Assembly (NCBI RefSeq): GCF_000472865.1
Contig: NZ_AXAP01000051.1
Span: 1 to 59,379 of the forward strand
DNA from: Bradyrhizobium elkanii WSM2783
GTDB lineage: Bacteria > Pseudomonadota > Alphaproteobacteria > Rhizobiales > Xanthobacteraceae
DNA: 59,379 nt
Direction of reading: 5' to 3'
Shown here: positions 24,763 to 36,006 of the stretch, piece after piece
Numbering within the stretch: position 1 is the stretch's first letter
Layout of the letters: each line of letters opens with the position of its first letter
Made by a program: the position numbers and the translations under genes
Notes under the pieces: model-generated
Database searches by the model: none
What the model was told of the DNA's origin: nothing
The model's input: only the letters and a program-made list of their open reading frames with translations

Positions 24763-25531
24763 AGACGTCACCGAGCACGGTGACGACGTCAGCGAGGACG
24801 CCTTTCTCGGCGGGCGATTGCTGCTGCGACAGCTCAAGTCGGGTCACCGCGCCGGGCATGACGCCATGCTGCTCGCCGCCGCGACGCGCGCGCGTCACGG
24901 CGATCGCGTGGTCGACCTCGGCGCGGGCGTCGGCGCTGCCGGCCTTGCGCTGGCCAAACGCGTTGCCGGCATCGGTCTGGTGCTGGTCGAGATCGACGCG
25001 CAGCTTGCGGCACTGGCGCGCGCGAACGCCGCCGCCAACGCGATTGCCGCTGAGGTGATCGTGCTTGACGTCGAATCGTCGGCAGAGGCCTTTGCCGCCG
25101 CCGGCCTGCCGCCCGATAGCGTCGACGTCGTGCTGATGAATCCGCCTTTCAATGATTCCAGGCGCCACCGCGCTTCGCCGGACCGGGCGCGCGAGGTCGC
25201 GCACATCGCGTCGGCGACAACCCTGCCGGGCTGGATCCATGCCGCGCGGCGCATCCTGAAATCCGGGGGAGAATTGACGCTGATCTGGCGCGCCGATGGC
25301 ATCGCCGAGGTGCTGGCCGCGCTCGATCGCGGATTCGGCAGCCTCGAGATCCTGCCCGTTCACGCCGATGTGACCGCGGCGGCGGGCCGCATCCTGCTTC
25401 GCGCGGTCAAAGGTGGCCGCGCGCCGACGCGCCTCCATGCCGCTCTCGTGCTCAATGACGAGTCGGGCGTGCCTAATAAAGAGGTACAGGAGAGCTTGAT
25501 GGGGAAGGGGATATTGCCGCTCGCCGGATGA
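24755..25531 (+). CDS. N6-adenine-type methyltransferase (TrmN6-like)
   Basis: The protein has 258 residues with a class I AdoMet-dependent fold. VVDLGAGVGAAGLALAKRV binds AdoMet and VVLMNPPFND is the NPPF motif of N6-adenine and related methyltransferases. The closest recognisable group is TrmN6/YfiC, which modifies A37 of tRNA1(Val), but rhizobial members are of less certain target. The ATG at 24755 (MSEDVTEHGDDV) overlaps the end of the DUF2007 gene. The C-terminus (VQESLMGKGILPLAG) is non-family. Target is inferred. Confidence 0.85.
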   Translation: MSEDVTEHGDDVSEDAFLGGRLLLRQLKSGHRAGHDAMLLAAATRARHGDRVVDLGAGVGAAGLALAKRVAGIGLVLVEIDAQLAALARANAAANAIAAEVIVLDVESSAEAFAAAGLPPDSVDVVLMNPPFNDSRRHRASPDRAREVAHIASATTLPGWIHAARRILKSGGELTLIWRADGIAEVLAALDRGFGSLEILPVHADVTAAAGRILLRAVKGGRAPTRLHAALVLNDESGVPNKEVQESLMGKGILPLAG

Positions 25532-25557
25532 AGATGCCGGACCGCGGACGTGTCGTG

Positions 25558-25659
25558 TTACTGCTGCGGGAGCCTGTCCGATTGCCGTTCGGGTGCTGCG
25601 GTAAAGTGAACCGCCGCGAGCAGGGTACCGATCAGCAAAATCAGCAGATAGATTTTCAT
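25558..25659 (-). CDS. 33-residue single-span membrane peptide
   Basis: The ORF reads MKIYLLILLIGTLLAAVHFT followed by AAPERQSDRLPQQ: one membrane helix at residues 3-18 and a short polar tail. A GGAGAG ribosome site lies 4-9 bases upstream of the ATG (25659), and the stop is TAA. It is opposite in strand to the flanking methyltransferase and S49 protease genes. I do not know its family. The start and hydrophobicity make it credible, but size alone leaves doubt. Confidence 0.55.
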   Translation of the reverse strand: MKIYLLILLIGTLLAAVHFTAAPERQSDRLPQQ

Positions 25660-25765
25660 CTTGCTCTCCGCCGCGCGATTGCAGCTAGAACACCGCGATG
25701 CAAGGGGCGTTCCATCACTGGATGACAGTGGTGCGATAAAAAACGGTTAATTCGAGGTAACGGGA

Positions 25766-26677
25766 ATGAGTGAACAAAGAATTGATCGCCCCGGACTGCC
25801 GGGCTTGCTCGAGAGGCTCGAGGGCTGGCTCCCGGCACGGCTGCGGCGTGGCATGGCCGTGGTGCCGGTGGTGCGACTGTCGGGCGTTATCGGCGCGGTG
25901 ACGCCGCTGCGGCCTGGCATGACGCTCGCCGGGGTCGCGAAGACGCTCGAACGCGCGTTCGCGATCCGCAACGCCAAGGCGGTGGCGCTGGTGATCAATT
26001 CGCCCGGCGGCTCGCCGGTGCAGTCACGCCAGATCTATTTGCGGATCCGGCAGCTCGCCACTGAGAAGAAGCTGCCGGTCCTGGTGTTCGTCGAGGACGT
26101 CGCGGCCTCCGGTGGCTACATGATCGCCTGCGCGGGCGACGAGATCTTCTGCGATCCGTCCTCCATTCTCGGTTCGATCGGGGTGGTCGGCGGCAGCTTC
26201 GGCTTCCAGGAACTGATCCGGAAGATCGGCGTCGAGCGGCGGCTCTATACCGCCGGCGAACACAAGGCGATGCTCGATCCGTTCCTGCCCGAGAAGCCCG
26301 AGGAGGTGGCGCGGCTGAAGTCGATCCAGCGCGAGATCCACGAGATTTTCATCGCGCTGGTCAAGCAGAGCCGCGGAGCGCGGCTGAAAGGCGCCGACGA
26401 TGTGCTCTTCACCGGCGAATATTGGGCGGGCGAATCCTCTGTCACCCTCGGCCTGGCGGACGGGATCGGAGACCTCCGCTCGACGCTCCGCGCCCGCTAC
26501 GGCGAGAAGGTGCTGACGCCGGTGATCGCGCCCGCGAGCGGGCTGTTGTCGGGGCTCCTGGGCAGGCGGGCGCCGGGCGCGGGTTCGCTGGCGGCGCTGG
26601 ACCCGCTCGGAGGACTGCCGGATGATTTGATCTCGGCGCTGGAAACGCGGGCGATCTGGGCCAAATTCGGGTTCTAG
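25766..26677 (+). CDS. S49 family protease (SppA/SohB-like)
   Basis: The protein has 303 residues with a ClpP-like fold. The catalytic Ser is in VAASGGYMIA (residue 115) and the Lys in EHKAMLDPF (residue 167). INSPGGSP (about 78-84) forms the oxyanion region. It lacks a strong N-terminal anchor, so it is a short, possibly cytoplasmic S49 member rather than full SppA. S49 enzymes cleave signal peptides or membrane-protein fragments. ATG 25766 has GAGG upstream. A near-perfect terminator hairpin follows directly after the stop. Confidence 0.92.
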   Translation: MSEQRIDRPGLPGLLERLEGWLPARLRRGMAVVPVVRLSGVIGAVTPLRPGMTLAGVAKTLERAFAIRNAKAVALVINSPGGSPVQSRQIYLRIRQLATEKKLPVLVFVEDVAASGGYMIACAGDEIFCDPSSILGSIGVVGGSFGFQELIRKIGVERRLYTAGEHKAMLDPFLPEKPEEVARLKSIQREIHEIFIALVKQSRGARLKGADDVLFTGEYWAGESSVTLGLADGIGDLRSTLRARYGEKVLTPVIAPASGLLSGLLGRRAPGAGSLAALDPLGGLPDDLISALETRAIWAKFGF

Positions 26678-26712
26678 ACCTTCGGTTCTGATTGAAATCA
26701 GAACCGAAGGTC
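26677..26712 (+). terminator. Perfect 17-bp hairpin after S49 gene
   Basis: GACCTTCGGTTCTGATT and AATCAGAACCGAAGGTC form a perfect 17-bp inverted repeat with only GA between the arms. It begins at the last base of the stop codon and is followed by TTCTTTATTTT, a usable U-rich run. Confidence 0.8.
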
Positions 26713-26723
26713 CAGATTCTTTA

Positions 26724-26800
26724 TTTTGACGCGTTTTCTTCACGCGAACCGGTGTCCACCCTCGGATCAAGTCCGAGGGCATGCTTCGCTCGAAAACGCT
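26724..26800. repeat. Dispersed GAAAACG repeat (copy B) with an inserted palindrome
   Basis: This is the same element as at 11873, but the GTCCAC/CTTCGCTCG junction is split by CCTCGGATCAAGTCCGAGG plus a few bases, itself a palindrome. The rest of the copy matches the others closely, which makes a nested insertion the simplest reading. Confidence 0.8.
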
Positions 26801-26895
26801 TTGAAGCTGCTGCCGTTTCCCGCATCCGGTACCAAAAGGTTGATTGCGGACCGGCCTAGCTTAAGCGAAGATACTAGGTATTGGGGGCCTGAGAG

Positions 26896-27108
26896 GTGAA
26901 CGACAAGGATCGACCGATGCCAGCCATGATCGCATTTGCGGGCGTTTTGGGAGGGCTCGCCGTGGTCCGCTGGGCCTATCGCACGGCCGTGCGGATCAAC
27001 GAGGAACTGGAAGAGGCGCGTCGCGCCCATATGGCCGAGGCCGTCAGCCGGAACGAAATTCCCACGCTTCGCCGCGACCCCGTCACCGGCGCCTACCGGC
27101 CGGGCTAG
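26896..27108 (+). CDS. Small conserved membrane-anchored protein, unknown
   Basis: The protein has 70 residues. A hydrophobic N-terminal part (MIAFAGVLGGLAVVRWAYRT) is followed by a charged helical segment (RINEELEEARRAHMAEAVSR) and ends with LRRDPVTGAYRPG. It has the look of a short membrane anchor with a cytoplasmic tail. GTG 26896 is the frame start, and an ATG at 26917 (MPAMIAF) is an alternative. It is not in an obvious operon with glyQ, which starts 285 bp downstream, beyond a repeat. Confidence 0.65.
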   Translation: MNDKDRPMPAMIAFAGVLGGLAVVRWAYRTAVRINEELEEARRAHMAEAVSRNEIPTLRRDPVTGAYRPG

Positions 27109-27121
27109 GCCTCGCATACTC

Positions 27122-27276
27122 GTCATGCCCGGGTTTGCCCGTCTTCGCTATCGCTTCGCCGGACTGACACTAGAGTGCCCGGCGAAGCCTGGGCGTAGCC
27201 GGGTCCCGGGCATCCACGCCCTTTCTTCCTGCTGATGCCAAAGACGTGGATGGCCGGGACAAGCCCGGCCATGACG
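27122..27276. repeat. Dispersed CATGCCCGGG/CGGGCAT repeat
   Basis: GTCATGCCCGGGTTTGCCCG begins the element and CCGGGACAAGCCCGGCCATGACG ends it. This is a nested inverted repeat found also at 30473, 35926, 42123 and 57451 in this window. It lies just before glyQ. Confidence 0.85.
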
Positions 27277-27393
27277 GAGCAAGTGGGACGCGTCTTTCGC
27301 GCAATCGGCAGGTGCGTTCGCCTTGATTCCCCGTCTTCGCGCCGATACGGTCCGCGCGCTTTCAAACCCCTCATCGCGAGACCGATGCCGACG

Positions 27394-28329
27394 ATGAATT
27401 CCCTGCCTGCCCATATGCGCCCGGAACGTTCGTTCCAGGAACTGATCCTGACGCTGCAGCGCTACTGGGCGGATTACGGCTGCGTGATCCTGCAGCCCTA
27501 CGACATGGAGGTCGGCGCCGGCACGTTCCATCCCGCCACGACGCTGCGCGCGCTCGGCCCCAAGCGCTGGAACGCGGCCTATGTGCAGCCCTCGCGCCGG
27601 CCCAAGGACGGCCGGTATGGCGAGAACCCCAACCGGCTCCAGCACTATTACCAGTTCCAGGTGATCCTGAAGCCGTCGCCGCCTGACATTCAGGAGCTTT
27701 ATCTGAAATCGCTGGCTGCGATCGGCGTCGATTCGGCGTTGCACGACATCCGCTTTGTCGAGGACGATTGGGAGAGCCCGACGCTCGGGGCCTGGGGGCT
27801 GGGCTGGGAATGCTGGTGCGACGGCATGGAAGTGTCGCAGTTCACCTATTTCCAGCAGGTCGCTGGCGTCGAATGCGCGCCTGTCGCGGGTGAGCTCACC
27901 TACGGGCTCGAGCGGCTGGCGATGTATGTGCAGGGCGTCGACCGCGTCTACGACCTGAACTTCAACGGCCGCGAAGGCGCCGAGAAGGTGAGCTATGGCG
28001 ACGTGTTCCTGCAGGCCGAGCAGGAATATTCGCGGCACAATTTCGAGATTGCCGATACCGCGATGCTGTTCGAGCAGTTCAGGATGGCCGAGGAAGCCTG
28101 CAAGAAATATCTCGCGGCCGGCTGGCGCGAGGGCGGCAACCAGCGCGAGCACCTGATGGCGCTGCCGGCCTATGACCAGTGCATCAAGGCAAGCCACGTG
28201 TTCAACCTGCTCGACGCGCGCGGCGTGATCTCGGTGACGGAGCGGCAGAGCTACATCCTGCGGGTGCGCGAACTGGCGAAAGCCTGCGGCGAAGCCTGGA
28301 TCCACACCGAAGCCGGCAGGGCCGCCTGA
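27394..28329 (+). CDS. glyQ: Glycyl-tRNA synthetase alpha subunit
   Basis: The subunit has 311 residues and forms the catalytic half of the alpha2-beta2 glycyl-tRNA synthetase. Family hallmarks are ERSFQELILTLQRYWADYGC, ILQPYDMEVGAGTFHPATTL, RRPKDGRYGENPNRLQHYYQ and GVECAPVAGELTYGLERLAM (class II motif 3 region). The ATG at 27394 (MNSLPAHMRPERSFQ) fits the usual N-terminus; ATG 27385 is equally readable, and the longer frame into the repeat at 27122-27276 is a false extension. Its stop overlaps the glyS start by one base (TGATG). Confidence 0.97.
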   Translation: MNSLPAHMRPERSFQELILTLQRYWADYGCVILQPYDMEVGAGTFHPATTLRALGPKRWNAAYVQPSRRPKDGRYGENPNRLQHYYQFQVILKPSPPDIQELYLKSLAAIGVDSALHDIRFVEDDWESPTLGAWGLGWECWCDGMEVSQFTYFQQVAGVECAPVAGELTYGLERLAMYVQGVDRVYDLNFNGREGAEKVSYGDVFLQAEQEYSRHNFEIADTAMLFEQFRMAEEACKKYLAAGWREGGNQREHLMALPAYDQCIKASHVFNLLDARGVISVTERQSYILRVRELAKACGEAWIHTEAGRAA

Positions 28330-30443
28330 TGCCTGATCTTCTGCTCGAACTGTTTTCCGAGGAAATCCCCGCGCGCATGCAGGCGAAGGCGGCGGACGAT
28401 CTGCGCCGCATGGTGACCGACAAGCTCGTCGCCGAGGGATTGGTCTACGAAGGCGCCCGCGCGTTCGCGACGCCGCGGCGGCTGGCGCTCACGGTGCACG
28501 GCATTCCGGCGCGGCAGCCGGACTTGAAGGAAGAGCGCCGCGGCCCCCGCGTCGGCGGGCCTGAGCCCGCGATCCAGGGATTCTTGAAGGCCACGGGTCT
28601 TGCCTCGATCGACGATGCAAAAATCCAGAGCGACAAGAAGGGCGATTTCTACATCGCGCTGATCGAGAAGCCGGGCCGGCCCGCGCTCGACGTGCTCGCC
28701 GAGATCCTGCCGGTCATCGTCAGAACCTTCCCTTGGCCGAAATCGATGCGCTGGGGCGCGCGTTCGGCGCGGCCCGGCGCGCTGACCTGGGTGCGTCCGC
28801 TGCACGCGATCACCGCCACCTTCGGTCCGGAGACCGAGGAGCCGGATGTGGTGAATTTCTCGGTCGATGGCATCGAGGCGGGGCAGACGACGTTCGGCCA
28901 CCGCTTCATGGCCCCGGCTGCGATCTCCGTGCGCCATTTTCATGACTACGAAGCCAAGCTGCAGGCGGCCAAGGTCGTGCTCGATCCGCAGGCGCGCAAG
29001 GACATGATCCTGGCGGATGCAAAGACGCTGGCGCAGGCACAGAACTTTGAATTGGTCGAGGACCAGGGGCTGCTGGATGAGGTCGCCGGCCTCGTCGAAT
29101 GGCCGGTCGCGCTGATGGGTGCGTTCGACAAGGACTTCCTGTCGATCCCGGACGAGGTGATCCGCGCCACCATCCGCAACAACCAGAAATGCTTCGTGGT
29201 CAGCGATCCCAATACGGGCAAGCTGACCAACAAGTTCATCCTCACCGCCAACATCGAGGCCACCGACGGCGGCAAGGCCATCGTCGCCGGCAACGAACGC
29301 GTGATCCGCGCGCGGCTCTCGGATGCGAAGTTCTTCTACGAGACGGATCTGAGGACAAAGCTCGAGGACCGGCTGCCGAAGTTCGACCAGATCGTGTTCC
29401 ACGAGAAGCTGGGCACGCAGGGCGCGCGCATCAAGCGGATCGAGCGATTGGCCGCGGAGATCGCGCCGCTGGTCGGCGCCGATGTCGAGAAGACGAAACG
29501 CGCCGCGCATTTGGCGAAGGCCGATTTGCTGACGGAAGTCGTCGGCGAATTCCCCGAGCTGCAGGGGCTGATGGGCAAGTACTACGCACTGGCGCAAGGC
29601 GAGGATGCATCGGTCGCTGCAGCGAGCGAGGAGCATTACAAGCCGCAGGGGCCGGCAGATCGTGTGCCGACCGATCCGGTGAGTGTCGCGGTGGCGCTGG
29701 CGGACAAGATCGATACGCTGGTTGGCTTCTGGGCGATCGATGAGAAGCCGACGGGGAGCAAGGACCCGTATGCGCTAAGGCGCGCGGCGCTCGGGGTGAT
29801 CAGGCTTATCCTCGAGAACAATATTCGTACCAGCCTCATCAAGACGATCACGACCTTTGTCAGCACGTTGCTCGAGAGCGATGCTGTAAAGGCGGCTGAG
29901 AGTCCGATTGCTATCGCGCCGTCACTGTTGGTCTTCTTCGCCGATCGCCTGAAGGTCCAGCTTCGCGACCAGGGCGCGCGGCACGATCTCGTCGACGCCG
30001 TGTTCTCGCTCGGCGGACAGGATGATCTCCTGCTCGTGGTCCGTCGTGTCGAGGCGCTCGGCAAATTCCTCGACACTGATGACGGCAAGAACCTGCTCGC
30101 GGGCACCAAGCGCGCGGGCAACATCCTCGCGATCGAGGAGAAGCGGGACAAGCGCACGTTCGACGGCGCGCCCGATCCGTCGCTCTATCGGCAGGACGAG
30201 GAGAAGGCGCTGGCGCAGGCGATCGATCAGGTCAAGCGTGAGGCAAGTAGCGCGGTCGCGGCCGAGGACTTCGCCGGTGCGATGAGCGTGATGGCGACGC
30301 TGCGGCCGGCGGTGGATGCGTTCTTCGACAAGGTCAAGGTCAATGACGACGACCCGCAGGTGCGCGAGAACCGGCTGAAGCTGCTGAATGAGATCCGTGC
30401 CGCGACGCGCGCGGTGGCGGATTTCTCGAAGATCCAGGATTAA
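28329..30443 (+). CDS. glyS: Glycyl-tRNA synthetase beta subunit
   Basis: The beta subunit has 704 residues and binds tRNA and stabilises the alpha dimer. It starts MPDLLLELFSEEIPARMQAK and contains FPWPKSMRWGARSARPGALTW, the conserved core of GlyS, with a C-terminal anticodon-binding-like region. ATG 28329 shares one base with the glyQ stop, the typical coupled arrangement. No frameshift or truncation is visible. Confidence 0.97.
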   Translation: MPDLLLELFSEEIPARMQAKAADDLRRMVTDKLVAEGLVYEGARAFATPRRLALTVHGIPARQPDLKEERRGPRVGGPEPAIQGFLKATGLASIDDAKIQSDKKGDFYIALIEKPGRPALDVLAEILPVIVRTFPWPKSMRWGARSARPGALTWVRPLHAITATFGPETEEPDVVNFSVDGIEAGQTTFGHRFMAPAAISVRHFHDYEAKLQAAKVVLDPQARKDMILADAKTLAQAQNFELVEDQGLLDEVAGLVEWPVALMGAFDKDFLSIPDEVIRATIRNNQKCFVVSDPNTGKLTNKFILTANIEATDGGKAIVAGNERVIRARLSDAKFFYETDLRTKLEDRLPKFDQIVFHEKLGTQGARIKRIERLAAEIAPLVGADVEKTKRAAHLAKADLLTEVVGEFPELQGLMGKYYALAQGEDASVAAASEEHYKPQGPADRVPTDPVSVAVALADKIDTLVGFWAIDEKPTGSKDPYALRRAALGVIRLILENNIRTSLIKTITTFVSTLLESDAVKAAESPIAIAPSLLVFFADRLKVQLRDQGARHDLVDAVFSLGGQDDLLLVVRRVEALGKFLDTDDGKNLLAGTKRAGNILAIEEKRDKRTFDGAPDPSLYRQDEEKALAQAIDQVKREASSAVAAEDFAGAMSVMATLRPAVDAFFDKVKVNDDDPQVRENRLKLLNEIRAATRAVADFSKIQD

Positions 30444-30472
30444 GGGCTTCGTTCGCCGCCCCAACCTCCACC

Positions 30473-30562
30473 GTCATGCCCGGGCTTGTCCCGGGCATCC
30501 ACGTTCTTAGCGTCGGCGTGTGAGGAAGGGCGTGGATGGCCGGGACAAGCCCGGCCATGACG
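30473..30562. repeat. Dispersed CATGCCCGGG repeat
   Basis: GTCATGCCCGGGCTTGTCCC...GACAAGCCCGGCCATGACG forms a long inverted repeat right after glyS and could act as its terminator. Confidence 0.85.
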
Positions 30563-30686
30563 AGCCTCATTCGCGCTCGGAAATATCCCGCAACATTTAC
30601 GCCCTGTTAACCACGTCCTGCGAAGGTCGCGACGTGTGAACGGTTTCTTAAGGAAATCGCCCGCGCGCAAATGCAGGAATTTCCCG

Positions 30687-31778
30687 ATGACCTCCATCGG
30701 CACGGCGCTCAATCCTTACGCCCAATATGGTTCGGCCTATGCGCGGGCCGCGGCGACGCCGTCGCTGGCATCGACGCTGTCCAACGACAGCGCGACCAAC
30801 GATCCACTCGCGTCCAACAGCGCGACCAACCTGACCTTGTCTGAGGCGGCCCGCGCACAGCTCGCAAAAGGGGCGCCGCTCGACTTCACGATCGTCACGA
30901 ACGACGCACGCGCGACGCTCGACCGGCTCTATGCGGCAGCCGGCGTGAAGGGACCGCTGGTCGACGGCAAGACCACGATCGATCTCTCGAGCCTGGATCG
31001 GCGCTCGCTGTTTGCGATCTCGACCAACAATGGCGGCAAGTTCAGCCCCGATGAGCAGGCGGTGGCGGCCGGCGCGTTGAAGCAGCGCTTCGATGCCGCG
31101 CTTGCGCCGTCGCTGGCGACCACGCGTCTGACCGGCGACTACAATGTCAGCTACAAGACAGCGCTGGATTATCTCGATGGCGCGAGCCCCGAAGAGAAGG
31201 CGACGGCGACCTGGGCCGCCCAGCGCGCCGCGGTGTTCAAGGGCTATCAGGCGACGCAGACGGACCCGACGGTGGCCCCAACGGGAATTGCCGGCGATCC
31301 GATCGCGGCGGCGCTTGCCGGCACGGTCAAGCCCGCGACGGGCCAGAGCCGCAACTTCGGCGATATCGCCAGCGACGTGCGCGGGTTTCTCGATCGCCAG
31401 AAGAGCGAGGCGGCGAGCAACGGCAAGGAGCTGGTCTATGATCCCGGGCGCAAGACCGGGCAATTGGCCGATCTGTCCCCACTCGACAACCGCTCGCTGT
31501 CGGCAATCACCCTGAACAAGGACAATCGCTTCTCCAGCGAGGAGGTCTATGCGGCCAAGCAGGAATTGAATGCGCGGACCCGCGCCTCGATCCTCGACGC
31601 GCTCAAGCAGAGCCAATCGACCGGCGATCCGCGCCAGCTCAGCCTAGGCATCCTGAAAGCCTATTCCTCGATGAGCACCGAAGAGCGGCAGGCCGCGAAT
31701 TGGACGCCCGAATTCCAGGATGCCGCGATCAAGAACTACAAGTCGACATCGACGCTGCTCTCGATGCTGCGATCGTAG
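30687..31778 (+). CDS. Unknown protein with two tandem about 120-residue modules
   Basis: The protein has 363 residues and I cannot assign a family. The N-terminal 65 residues are Ser/Ala/Asn-rich (TALNPYAQYGSAYARAAAT). Two similar modules follow. Module 1 (about 70-187) has DLSSLDRRSLFAISTNNGGK and FSPDEQ, then LDGASPEEKATATWAAQRAA. Module 2 (about 228-355) has DLSPLDNRSLSAITLNKDNR and FSSEE, then YSSMSTEERQAANWTPEFQD. The NNGGKFSPDE and NKDNRFSSEE loops resemble EF-hand-like segments. There is no signal peptide or membrane span. ATG 30687 has AGGAA upstream. It stands alone after the glyS repeat. Confidence 0.75.
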   Translation: MTSIGTALNPYAQYGSAYARAAATPSLASTLSNDSATNDPLASNSATNLTLSEAARAQLAKGAPLDFTIVTNDARATLDRLYAAAGVKGPLVDGKTTIDLSSLDRRSLFAISTNNGGKFSPDEQAVAAGALKQRFDAALAPSLATTRLTGDYNVSYKTALDYLDGASPEEKATATWAAQRAAVFKGYQATQTDPTVAPTGIAGDPIAAALAGTVKPATGQSRNFGDIASDVRGFLDRQKSEAASNGKELVYDPGRKTGQLADLSPLDNRSLSAITLNKDNRFSSEEVYAAKQELNARTRASILDALKQSQSTGDPRQLSLGILKAYSSMSTEERQAANWTPEFQDAAIKNYKSTSTLLSMLRS

Positions 31779-31816
31779 TCGCTAGAATCAGAACCGAAGC
31801 TCTAGCTAGATTCTTG

Positions 31817-31864
31817 TTTTGCGTTTTCTTCACGCGAACCGGTGTCCACTTCGCTCGAAAACGG
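31817..31864. repeat. Dispersed GAAAACG repeat (copy C)
   Basis: TTTTGCGTTTTCTTCACGCG...CACTTCGCTCGAAAACGG is a copy of the element at 11873. It is preceded by GAATCAGAACCGAAGC, the right arm of the hairpin found at 26677. Confidence 0.8.
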
Positions 31865-31880
31865 TCTAAGCACAAAGCAA

Positions 31881-31913
31881 AGCCCCGCCTGGAGGGGAGG
31901 GCCAGGCGGGGCT
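31881..31913 (-). terminator. Terminator hairpin for the DUF1236 gene
   Basis: AGCCCCGCCTGG and CCAGGCGGGGCT form a perfect 12-bp stem around GAGGGGAGG-like loop bases. Read on the minus strand, the stem is followed by TTGCTTTGTGCTT, a U-rich run. It ends the DUF1236 transcript, which stops at 31992. Confidence 0.75.
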
Positions 31914-31991
31914 CTTGGGTCCGGTCGCTGTCGCGCACATCCGCTTGCACGGCGCCCGGACTACTCGCTCAAGGCGAAAGCTGGTTGATCG

Positions 31992-32354
31992 CTAGTCGAT
32001 CACCTGAACGATACGGCGCGAGCGCGGCTCGACCAGTACGGTCTCGCCATTCACGACCGTGTAGCGGAACGGGGTTGAGCCGAAGCGCTGCGGTACGTCG
32101 TAGACTGTCACGCCGGTTTCCGGCAGCACGGTGCCGACTGCCACGCGATCGGAAATCGTATAGTCCGGCACGCGTTCGCGGACGACATATTCACGGAATG
32201 CCGGCCGCTGGTCGACCGTGATCCCGCCACCTTCTTCGACTACGACGGTGTTGCCGCCGACGACGCCGGTGGTGGTCCTGCTCTGCGCCTGCGCCGCGAC
32301 CGGTGCACTGATCGCGCACGCCATCGCTGCAACGGCAAGGAATCGGTTTCGCAT
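31992..32354 (-). CDS. DUF1236-family exported protein
   Basis: The precursor has 120 residues with a signal peptide (MRNRFLAVAAMACAISAPVAAQ, cleavage near AAQAQS). The DUF1236 pattern follows: FREYVVRERVPDYTISDRVA, then VGTVLPETGVTVYDVP and RYTVVNGETVLVEPRSRRIV. The family is common in Bradyrhizobium and other Hyphomicrobiales, and the function is unknown. It is periplasmic by prediction. Its terminator is at 31881-31913. Confidence 0.9.
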   Translation of the reverse strand: MRNRFLAVAAMACAISAPVAAQAQSRTTTGVVGGNTVVVEEGGGITVDQRPAFREYVVRERVPDYTISDRVAVGTVLPETGVTVYDVPQRFGSTPFRYTVVNGETVLVEPRSRRIVQVID

Positions 32355-32705
32355 GGCTCACTCCTTCGCGACGATTTTGCGTTAAGGCGGGTCTCCTTTC
32401 GAGACGCCGCGAGTGCTGGCTTTTTGCCGATGCACAATGTGAGGCCAATGCATCGCGAGCGTCGATGTTCCGCAAAAAGCGCGGCCATATCCGCGGCAAT
32501 TTTGAGCAATTTTCGTGGATAGCGGAACCGATTGAAGCGTCGAACGTCTCAAATAGCTGGCCGTGCTGGCGGGTGGGGCGGATCCTAGGTTTGACGCGTT
32601 TCCTTCATGCGAAACCGGTAACACTTCGCTCGAAAACGCGATGCCAGTACAATACCCGTCTCGATTCGATTTCCTTTCCGAACAAATCCGCTGGAGCTTC
32701 CTCAA
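32355..32705. other. Gene-free spacer between DUF1236 and DUF3096 genes
   Basis: This is 351 bp without a convincing gene; short ORFs on both strands overlap repeat D (32590-32640) and look like chance frames. The region holds the promoters of the divergent DUF1236 and DUF3096 genes. Confidence 0.5.
32590..32640. repeat. Dispersed GAAAACG repeat (copy D)
   Basis: TTTGACGCGTTTCCTTCATG...CACTTCGCTCGAAAACGCG is a more diverged copy of the element at 11873, lying upstream of the DUF3096 gene. Confidence 0.8.
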
Positions 32706-32861
32706 ATGGTCATCACCGCTGCGCATGTCCCTGCCATCGTGGCCCTGATCGCAGGCATTCTGATCCTGGTCATGCCGCGGCTGCTGAACTTCATCGTCGC
32801 GATCTACCTGATCTTCGTGGGCCTGGTCGGCATGGGGCTTTTGCGCTGGCTGCATTTGTAG
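32706..32861 (+). CDS. DUF3096-type 51-residue membrane protein
   Basis: The ORF encodes 51 residues in two hydrophobic spans: MVITAAHVPAIVALIAGILI with LVMPRLLNFI, then VAIYLIFVGLVGMGLLRWL. This matches the DUF3096 pattern of tiny inner-membrane proteins in alphaproteobacteria, function unknown. The ATG at 32706 has TCCTCA upstream and no strong ribosome site. It precedes ppdK by 91 bp on the same strand. Confidence 0.8.
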   Translation: MVITAAHVPAIVALIAGILILVMPRLLNFIVAIYLIFVGLVGMGLLRWLHL

Positions 32862-32952
32862 GATCGAAACGCCGTTCGCAGCTTGCGCCCGACACACCAA
32901 AGTGGTGTAAGGCGCCCATCTTCTTGCCCCTCACTCCGGATTGTTGAAAGCC

Positions 32953-35892
<2,940 letters not shown>

Positions 35893-35925
35893 CGCTCAGC
35901 GCCCGCTGACAACTAAGAGCATCTC

Positions 35926-36006
35926 GTCATGCCCGGGCTTGTCCCGGGCATCGACGTTTTGGACGCGCAGAAGGACCTGGATGGCCGGGACAGGCCCGGC
36001 CATGAC
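35926..36006. repeat. Dispersed CATGCCCGGG repeat
   Basis: GTCATGCCCGGGCTTGTCCC...GACAGGCCCGGCCATGACG lies 34 bases after the ppdK stop and may serve as its terminator. It is the same family as at 27122 and 30473. Confidence 0.85.

Noticed and set aside
26024..26782. Minus-strand ORF of 252 codons that includes repeat copy B
   Set aside because: It is antisense to the S49 gene, and its start region is repeat-derived.
27235..27393. Extended glyQ start
   Set aside because: The first 50 codons of the long frame are the dispersed palindrome, so the true N-terminus is at 27385 or 27394.
28251..29636. Minus-strand ORF of 461 codons
   Set aside because: It is antisense to glyQ and glyS, which are certain.
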